Shown piece after piece: positions 58,984 to 64,000 of a DNA stretch of 64,000 bases. Location: the NCBI RefSeq assembly GCF_014643535.1, contig NZ_BMJQ01000009.1, forward strand, positions 248,001-312,000, read 5' to 3'. Origin of the DNA: Aliidongia dinghuensis. GTDB lineage: Bacteria; Pseudomonadota; Alphaproteobacteria; ATCC43930; CGMCC-115725. Position numbers and translations under genes: made by a program. Each line of letters starts with the position of its first letter. The stretch's first letter is position 1. The notes below the pieces were generated by a model. It was not told the DNA's origin and did no database searches. It worked only from the letters and a program-made list of their open reading frames with translations.

Positions 58984-60018
58984 ATGACCACCCACCCCCT
59001 GCCCGCCATGGCGCGCGAAGCGGCCGAATCCGCGAATGCGGCCCGCCGCCAGATCGAGCGTTGCGGCCCATCGTTCAAGGCGCTCGGCGCAAAGCTCAGG
59101 GCACTGGCACCACGCTTCGTCGTCACCTGCGCGCGCGGCTCGTCGGACCATGCGTCCGCCTATGGCAAGTACCTGATCGAGACCGGACTCGGCGTGCCGG
59201 TCGCCTCGATCGGCCCGTCGGTCGCCTCGCTCTACAACGCGCCGCTGCAGCTGAAGGACGGGCTGTTCATCGCCGTGTCGCAATCGGGGCAGAGCCCTGA
59301 CCTCTTGCGCCTTGCGGCGACGGCACAGGCGAGCGGCGCCTTTGTCGTGTGCTTCGTCAATGACGAGAACTCGCCGCTCGCCCGTCAGGCCGACCTGTTC
59401 ATTCCGTTGTGCGCCGGCCGGGAATCGAGCGTCGCCGCAACGAAGTCCTACCTGACCTCGGCCTTCGCCTTTTTGCAGCTCGCCGCCCATTGGCGCGCCG
59501 ACGACGGGCTGCTGGCCGCAGTGGAGCGGGTACCGGATTGGCTCGACCAGGCGGCCCGGCTCGACTGGGGCCCGGCGCTGCAGCAGCTGGCGGCGCTCCC
59601 GAGCTTCTATGTGATCGGCCGCGGGCTCGGCGCCGGCGCGGCACTCGAGATGGCGCTCAAGTTCAAGGAGACCTGCCGGCTCCATGCCGAGGCGTTCAGC
59701 GCCGCCGAGGTGATCCACGGGCCGCTGGAACTGGTCCGCCCCGGCTTCGGCGCCATCGCGCTGACCCAGGCCGACCGGACGCTGGACTCGAGCCGCGACA
59801 CGATCCACCGCATGGTGGCGCTCGGCGCCACGGTGCTGAGCACGGACCCGACGGTGCCGGGCGTTGTGCCGCTGCCGGCGCTGCCCGACCTGCCGCCGGA
59901 GGTGGCGCCGCTCGCCCAGGTGCAGAGCTTCTACATGGCGGTGCCGGGCTTGGCGCTGGCGCGCGGGCTCGACCCCGACGCCCCGGCCAACCTCAAGAAA
60001 GTGACGGAAACCGTCTGA
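58984..60018 (+). CDS. nagB: Glucosamine-6-phosphate deaminase, SIS type (NagB-II)
   Basis: This 344-residue enzyme has two SIS domains, as in the sugar half of GlmS and the NagB-II deaminases. CARGSSDHASAYGKYLIE and AVSQSGQSPDLLRL form the first sugar-phosphate site, and IGRGLGAGAALEMALKFKETCRLHAEAFSAAEVIHGP is the second, with the catalytic Glu/His region. It converts glucosamine-6-phosphate to fructose-6-phosphate and ammonia. No glutaminase domain is attached, so it degrades rather than makes amino sugars. Its stop overlaps the nagA start by one base (TGATG). Confidence 0.88.
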   Translation: MTTHPLPAMAREAAESANAARRQIERCGPSFKALGAKLRALAPRFVVTCARGSSDHASAYGKYLIETGLGVPVASIGPSVASLYNAPLQLKDGLFIAVSQSGQSPDLLRLAATAQASGAFVVCFVNDENSPLARQADLFIPLCAGRESSVAATKSYLTSAFAFLQLAAHWRADDGLLAAVERVPDWLDQAARLDWGPALQQLAALPSFYVIGRGLGAGAALEMALKFKETCRLHAEAFSAAEVIHGPLELVRPGFGAIALTQADRTLDSSRDTIHRMVALGATVLSTDPTVPGVVPLPALPDLPPEVAPLAQVQSFYMAVPGLALARGLDPDAPANLKKVTETV

Positions 60019-61169
60019 TGCGCAGGCTCCTGACAGGCGCCCGGTTGTTCACCGGCGAGCGGATCGTCGACGGGCATGCGCTGCTCGTCGAGGACGGCCG
60101 GATCCTCGACCTCGTGCAGGGCGAGACCGCCGGTGCAGAGGTCGTGCCGCTGCCCGCGGGCAGCTTGATCGCCCCCGGCTTCATCGATACGCAGGTGAAC
60201 GGCGGCGGCGGCGCTCTCTTCAACGACACGCCGACCGTGGCGGCAATCCGCACGATCGTCGCGGCCCACCGCCGGTTCGGCACGACCGGGCTGCTGCCGA
60301 CCTTCATCACCGATGCCGCCGACAAGATGCACGCGGCGGCCTCGGCCGCGGCCGAGGCGATGCGCGCACCGGCGAGCGGCGTGCTGGGCCTGCATTTGGA
60401 AGGCCCGTTCCTCGCCAGGGAACGCCGGGGCGTGCACGACGCCGCCTTTATTCGCGCGCCGACGCCGGACGATCTCGCCTATCTGGTCGAGCTGCCGAAC
60501 GAGTTCCCCGGCGGCAAGGTGCTGCTGTCGTTGGCCCCGGAGACGGTGTCGGATGCCGTCATCGGCGCGCTCGCCGAGGCCGGGCTGCTGATCGCCGGCG
60601 CCCATTCGGCCGCGAGCTTCGCCCGCACGACCGACGCGATCCACGCGGGCCTCAGCGGCTTCACCCATCTGTTCAATGCCATGCCGCCGCTCGCCAACCG
60701 CGAGCCGGGCATCGCCGGCGCCGCCCTCGCCTCGCCCGAGATCTGGTGCGGCATCATCGTCGACGGCATCCATGTCCATCCGGCGATGCTGCGGCTGGCA
60801 CTGGCGGCAAAGCCGCGCGGCAAGCTGATGCTCGTGACCGACGCCATGACGCCGCTCGGCACTGATGCCCGGAGCTTCACGCTCTATGGTGCGAGGATCC
60901 ATCGCCGGGACGGGCGCCTCGTGACCGACGACGGCACCCTCGCCGGCGCCGACCTCGACATGGGTCAAGCCGTGCGCAATACGATCCGCCTCCTCGGCGT
61001 CGAGCGCGAGGAGGCGCTGCGCATGGCTTCGCTCTATCCGGCAGAGTTTCTAGGCATGGCCGACCGGCGCGGTCGGCTGGCACCGGGCTACCTGGCCGAT
61101 CTCACGCTGCTGGACGCGCGCGACCGGGTGCTGGGCACCTGGGTTGCAGGAGAGTGGCAGGCGGCGTAA
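60018..61169 (+). CDS. nagA: N-acetylglucosamine-6-phosphate deacetylase
   Basis: This 383-residue amidohydrolase removes acetate from GlcNAc-6-phosphate. IAPGFIDTQVNGGGG is the family opening, GLHLEGPFLARERRGVHD holds the metal Glu, GAHSAASFARTTDAI and GFTHLFNAMPPLANREPG carry the metal-binding His residues, DGIHVHP the substrate His, and LVTDAMTPLG the catalytic Asp. The end, LAPGYLADLTLLDA, is typical. It is translationally coupled to nagB, giving the order nagK-nagB-nagA for catabolism of external or recycled GlcNAc. Confidence 0.95.
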   Translation: MRRLLTGARLFTGERIVDGHALLVEDGRILDLVQGETAGAEVVPLPAGSLIAPGFIDTQVNGGGGALFNDTPTVAAIRTIVAAHRRFGTTGLLPTFITDAADKMHAAASAAAEAMRAPASGVLGLHLEGPFLARERRGVHDAAFIRAPTPDDLAYLVELPNEFPGGKVLLSLAPETVSDAVIGALAEAGLLIAGAHSAASFARTTDAIHAGLSGFTHLFNAMPPLANREPGIAGAALASPEIWCGIIVDGIHVHPAMLRLALAAKPRGKLMLVTDAMTPLGTDARSFTLYGARIHRRDGRLVTDDGTLAGADLDMGQAVRNTIRLLGVEREEALRMASLYPAEFLGMADRRGRLAPGYLADLTLLDARDRVLGTWVAGEWQAA

Positions 61170-61190
61170 GCGCCCGCCCGGAAGCAAGAC

Positions 61191-61316
61191 TCAGTGCGGC
61201 AACAGCGCCGCCGCGACGAATGCCGGAACCAGCGCGGTCAGGAACGAGAGCCCGATGACCGCGGAAGCCCGCTCGTACAACGACCACTTCTGCCAGTCCG
61301 CCCACAGGTCATGCAT
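61191..61316 (-). CDS. Small single-span membrane protein (41 residues)
   Basis: From the ATG at 61316 the minus strand reads MHDLWADWQKWSLYERASAV, then a hydrophobic span (IGLSFLTALVPAFVAAALLP) and ends with His. GGTGGTGAAG ahead of the start is a plausible ribosome site. It resembles the 55-residue protein at 47393-47560 in the pattern W-x3-E-R-x-S-A plus a span containing P-A. It lies convergent to nagA with 21 bases between stops. The function is unknown. Confidence 0.5.
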   Translation of the reverse strand: MHDLWADWQKWSLYERASAVIGLSFLTALVPAFVAAALLPH

Positions 61317-61519
61317 CGTCTTCACCACCGAAAGAAGGGGAGGAAAGTGCGACGGCAACGGGAATGAGCTTGAGCGTACGAGGCGGCCTGAAAAGTCCGG
61401 CTGAGGAGAACATCGTCATGACGGCGCCCGGGGTGAGGAATAGACGAGAGAGGTATATAGCCCCCTAACGTTGGGTCGACGTGTGAAGCACGCCTCACGG
61501 TCGCAACATCAGCCTCGCC

Positions 61520-62410
61520 TCACGACAACCACGCCGTGACCACGCTGGCACCGACCTCCGCCAGGGTCCCGTCCCGGACGGTGCTGTCGGCCGGGCCCTC
61601 GGTGAAATAGGCCGCCACCAGCAGCGGTGCCGCACCATTGGGCGGAAAGAGCAGCCCGACGTCGTTGCTGGTGCCATGATCGCCGGTACCTGTCTTCTCG
61701 GCCGCGACCCAGCCGTCCGGCAGCTTGGCGCGCAGCCGCCGGTCGCCGGTCCGGTTGCCGCGTAGCCACTCGAGCAGTTGCGCCTTCCCGGCCGTCTTGA
61801 GCGCGGCGCCCAGGGTCAGCGCCTGCACGTCCGCCAGCATGGCCGCGGGCGTGGTCGTGTCGCGCGGATCGCCTGGCTGGGCCTCGTTCAGGCTGGTTTC
61901 CCACCGGTCGAGCCGCGTCACGGTGTCGCCCAGGCTGCGCAGATAGGCGGTCAATCCGGCCGGCCCGTCGAGCGTGCGCAGCAGCAGATTGCCCGCGGTA
62001 TTGTCGCTCTGGGTGATCGCGGCCTCGCACAGCGTCGCCAGCATCAGGCCGTCGCCGCCGGTCCGCGACTTGGTCACCGGCGAGTAGGCGACCACGTCCG
62101 CGGCCGAGAAGCGGATACGCCGTTCCAGGCTGTCCTTGCCGGCTTCGACCCGAGCCAGGATGGCCCCGGCGGCCAGCAGCTTGAAGGTGCTGCACAGTGG
62201 GAAACGCTCGTCCTGGCGATAGCCCGCCCGCCGATCGCTGCCGGTATCGAGCACGGCCACGCCGAGCCGTCCGCCATGCGCCGCCTCGATCTGGGCGAAG
62301 GCACGCTCGAGACCATCGAAGCCGCTTCCCGCCCGCGCAAGTGTCAAACCCAGCGCCGAGCCGCCCACCATCGCGCCCGACATTACCAGAAATTGCCGTC
62401 TGTCGATCAT
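61520..62410 (-). CDS. bla: Class A beta-lactamase
   Basis: This 296-residue serine beta-lactamase has a twin-arginine-type leader ([10 protein letters not shown]). All catalytic motifs are present: CSTFK (Ser70 and Lys73; about residue 73), QSDN (Ser130 loop), WETSLN (Glu166 in the omega loop) and EKTGTG (Lys234). Position 69 is Cys, but the residue at 238, where carbapenemases of this class carry the partner Cys, is Gly, so no 69-238 disulfide is expected. It hydrolyses beta-lactams in the periplasm. GGAGGGA precedes the ATG at 62410. It diverges from an AmpR-like regulator gene, implying induction by cell-wall fragments. Confidence 0.95.
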   Translation of the reverse strand: MIDRRQFLVMSGAMVGGSALGLTLARAGSGFDGLERAFAQIEAAHGGRLGVAVLDTGSDRRAGYRQDERFPLCSTFKLLAAGAILARVEAGKDSLERRIRFSAADVVAYSPVTKSRTGGDGLMLATLCEAAITQSDNTAGNLLLRTLDGPAGLTAYLRSLGDTVTRLDRWETSLNEAQPGDPRDTTTPAAMLADVQALTLGAALKTAGKAQLLEWLRGNRTGDRRLRAKLPDGWVAAEKTGTGDHGTSNDVGLLFPPNGAAPLLVAAYFTEGPADSTVRDGTLAEVGASVVTAWLS

Positions 62411-62450
62411 GCGTCCCTCCTCTTACGAGCCGGAACCTGCCGGACGCCGG

Positions 62451-62466
62451 TCGTTTCGACAAACGA
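62451..62466. promoter_or_regulatory. Probable LysR/AmpR-type operator
   Basis: TCGTTT and AAACGA are perfect arms around CGAC in the 87-base divergent region between bla and the LysR gene. The site contains the T-N11-A spacing expected of LysR-type regulators. Confidence 0.6.
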
Positions 62467-62497
62467 TCATCTCTTGCGGAAGCTCCAAGAAAAACTA

Positions 62498-63388
62498 ATG
62501 ATCCCGCCCATGTCGCTGTCGTTGCTTCCGCTCAATGCCCTGCGTGCTTTCGAGGTTTCAGCTCGGCACTTGAGCTTTACCCGGGCCGGCCTCGAGCTGC
62601 GCGTGACCCAGGCGGCAGTCAGCCAGCAGGTGAAGACCCTAGAGAAAATCTTGGGGGTGGCGCTGTTTCGCCGCCTGCCGCGCGGCCTGGCGCTCACCGA
62701 GGAGGGCGAGGCTCTCCTCCCCGTGTTGACCGACGCCTTCCGCCGGATCGGCGGCACGCTGGAGCGCTTCGGCAACGGGCGGATGCGCGAGGTGCTGACC
62801 GTCGGCGCCGTCGGTACCTTCGTCACCGGCTGGCTGCTGCCCCGGTTGCCGGACTTCCGCGCCGCCCATCCCTTCATCGACCTGCGGCTCATGACCAACA
62901 ACAATCGCGTGGACCTGGCCGGCGAGGGATTGGACTGCGCCATCCGCTTCGGCGACGGCGCCTGGCACGGCACGGAGGCGACGCGCCTCTTCGCCGCCCC
63001 GCTGTCGCCGCTGTGCGCGCCGGCCTTGGCCCGGCGCCTGCAGCATCCGGCGGATCTCACGCGCGAGACCCTGCTGCGCTCCTACCGGCCGGAGGAATGG
63101 GAGCGCTGGTTCACTGCGGTCGATCTCTCCGCACCCAGCATCCATGGCTATGTGTTCGATTCGTCGCTGACGATGGCCGAAGCGGCGGTGCAAGGCATCG
63201 GGATCGCGCTGCTGCCGGCACGGATGTTCGAGCACGACCTGCGCCAGGGCCGCCTGGAACGGCCGTTCGCCGCCGAGGTCACGCTCGGCGAATATTGGCT
63301 GACCCGCCTCAAGTCCCGCCCGGAGACGCCGGCGATGGGCGCCTTCCACGACTGGCTGCTGGCCGAGGCCGACGCGTCGTCAAACTAA
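62498..63388 (+). CDS. LysR-family regulator, AmpR-like
   Basis: This 296-residue regulator resembles Amp[40 protein letters not shown] at the N-terminus is almost the AmpR signature (its key residues lie at about 11-50), followed by the effector-binding domain with [18 protein letters not shown] and [19 protein letters not shown]. In the AmpR model it represses bla with UDP-MurNAc-pentapeptide bound and activates with anhydromuropeptides. The ATG at 62498 is used; an in-frame ATG at 62510 is possible, and neither has a strong ribosome site. Confidence 0.88.
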   Translation: MIPPMSLSLLPLNALRAFEVSARHLSFTRAGLELRVTQAAVSQQVKTLEKILGVALFRRLPRGLALTEEGEALLPVLTDAFRRIGGTLERFGNGRMREVLTVGAVGTFVTGWLLPRLPDFRAAHPFIDLRLMTNNNRVDLAGEGLDCAIRFGDGAWHGTEATRLFAAPLSPLCAPALARRLQHPADLTRETLLRSYRPEEWERWFTAVDLSAPSIHGYVFDSSLTMAEAAVQGIGIALLPARMFEHDLRQGRLERPFAAEVTLGEYWLTRLKSRPETPAMGAFHDWLLAEADASSN

Positions 63389-63404
63389 CGACGCGTCGGG
63401 TGCC

Positions 63405-64000
63405 TCATACCGACGCGAAGTCGGGCGCGAACACGGTGGCGCCGGCCTCGGCGCCGCTCACGGCACGGCGCAGCACGCCGAACAGCTCGCGGCCGGTGCC
63501 CTTGGCGCTACGATGGGCGTCGAACGGCGCGAGCGGACGGGCCGCGAACTCGGCCGGATCGACCAGGAGCTCGAGCGTACCGGCATCGACGTCGAGGCGG
63601 ATGATGTCGCCGTCCTGGACGCGCGCGAGCGGACCGCCCTCGGCACTCTCCGGCGTCACATGGATCGCCGCCGGCACCTTGCCGGACGCGCCCGACATGC
63701 GGCCGTCGGTGACGAGCGCCACCTGGTAGCCAAGGTCGAGGAGCACGCCCAACGGCGGGGTCAGCTTGTGCAGCTCCGGCATGCCGTTCGCCTTCGGGCC
63801 CTGGAAGCGCACCACGGCGACGACGTCGCGATGCAGCTCGCCGGCCTTGAACGCGGCGGCCAGTTCCTCCTGGCAGGAGAAGACGCGCGCCGGCGCCTCG
63901 ATGACGAGATGCTGTGTCTTGACCGCCGAGATCTTGATGACCGAGCGGCCGAGGTTGCCGTCCAGCATGCGCAGGCCGCCGTCGGGCGAGAACGGGTCCG
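63405..64000 (-). CDS. edd: 6-Phosphogluconate dehydratase, C-terminal part (cut by window edge)
   Basis: The last 197 codons of an IlvD/Edd-family iron-sulfur dehydratase are visible; the 5' end lies beyond 64000. [19 protein letters not shown] and [25 protein letters not shown] are diagnostic for Edd rather than IlvD, and FQGPKANG precedes them. The enzyme makes 2-keto-3-deoxy-6-phosphogluconate in the Entner-Doudoroff pathway. It converges on the LysR gene with a 16-base gap. The three Fe-S Cys residues would be in the missing part. Confidence 0.93.
   Translation of the reverse strand, partial: DPFSPDGGLRMLDGNLGRSVIKISAVKTQHLVIEAPARVFSCQEELAAAFKAGELHRDVVAVVRFQGPKANGMPELHKLTPPLGVLLDLGYQVALVTDGRMSGASGKVPAAIHVTPESAEGGPLARVQDGDIIRLDVDAGTLELLVDPAEFAARPLAPFDAHRSAKGTGRELFGVLRRAVSGAEAGATVFAPDFASV

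Noticed and set aside
61520..62410. Carbapenemase of the KPC/SME type, suggested by Cys69
   Set aside because: The partner Cys at 238 is absent (Gly follows the KTGT motif), so there is no sequence support.
1..64000. Insertion sequence or prophage
   Set aside because: No transposase, integrase, phage structural gene or terminal inverted-repeat pair was recognised; the only long repeat is the yjbH duplication.

Overview
The window is G+C rich (roughly two thirds by eye) and densely coded, with genes on both strands and many start or stop codons that overlap or nearly abut. The gene content suggests a free-living alphaproteobacterium, possibly Rhodospirillales-like: a YjbF/YjbH/SLBB exopolysaccharide export set, TRAP transport, an RND pump, pqiABC, an Entner-Doudoroff dehydratase and a divergent AmpR/class A beta-lactamase pair. 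The assignment to a group is an inference from gene content. I saw no rRNA, tRNA, CRISPR array or insertion sequence.

Region 1 (1-13357) is a surface polysaccharide locus. On the minus strand lie a GT2 glycosyltransferase cut by the window edge, two related GT9 glycosyltransferases, a polytopic Wzy-like polymerase and a Wzz-like chain-length regulator. A lone plus-strand GT4 glycosyltransferase follows. It sits between two direct copies of the 3' end of yjbH: a 310-bp orphan fragment and the complete gene. The export genes are yjbH and a 958-residue SLBB/Poly_export protein (minus), with the lipoprotein gene yjbF diverging from them across about 30 bp. The polymerase, chain-length and GT4 genes are visibly less G+C rich than the export genes, as expected for the exchangeable part of such a locus.

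Region 2 (13514-22930) holds a small transglycosylase, the YedK/HMCES abasic-site protein, a secreted sedolisin (S53) protease with propeptide, and a second glycosylation cluster. That cluster has a GT2-methyltransferase fusion, a GT2 and a TPR/O-GlcNAc-transferase-like protein, followed by a 15-bp minisatellite and a small helix-turn-helix gene.

Region 3 (23023-33781) is metabolic and transport: a TRAP system (fused DctQM plus DctP), a large exported alpha/beta hydrolase, an aminoadipate-semialdehyde-type dehydrogenase with a crotonase, an OmpA-like protein, a PAS protein overlapping a HutD gene, and an aquaporin.

Region 4 (33818-46810) has three regulated modules whose likely operators are visible. 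A TetR gene diverges from a three-gene RND pump with two GAAAC-N6-GTTTC sites between them. A GlxA-type AraC regulator diverges from a monooxygenase/hydrolase pair with two copies of a 32-bp motif. A MarR regulator with a Cys-rich tail has a 17-bp palindrome over its own start codon. A cytochrome b/molybdopterin pair and ferredoxin-NADP reductase lie here too.

Region 5 (47097-64000) contains two small ORFan-like genes, pqiABC, a hydrolase with a long repetitive Pro/Ala tail, a single-domain response regulator, a PLP dehydratase, an AraC regulator, a MipA-like porin, an SDR, a nagK-nagB-nagA amino-sugar operon, the beta-lactamase with its LysR regulator, and the 3' part of edd. NagB yields fructose-6-phosphate and Edd belongs to the Entner-Doudoroff route, so the right end leans toward amino-sugar and hexose catabolism.
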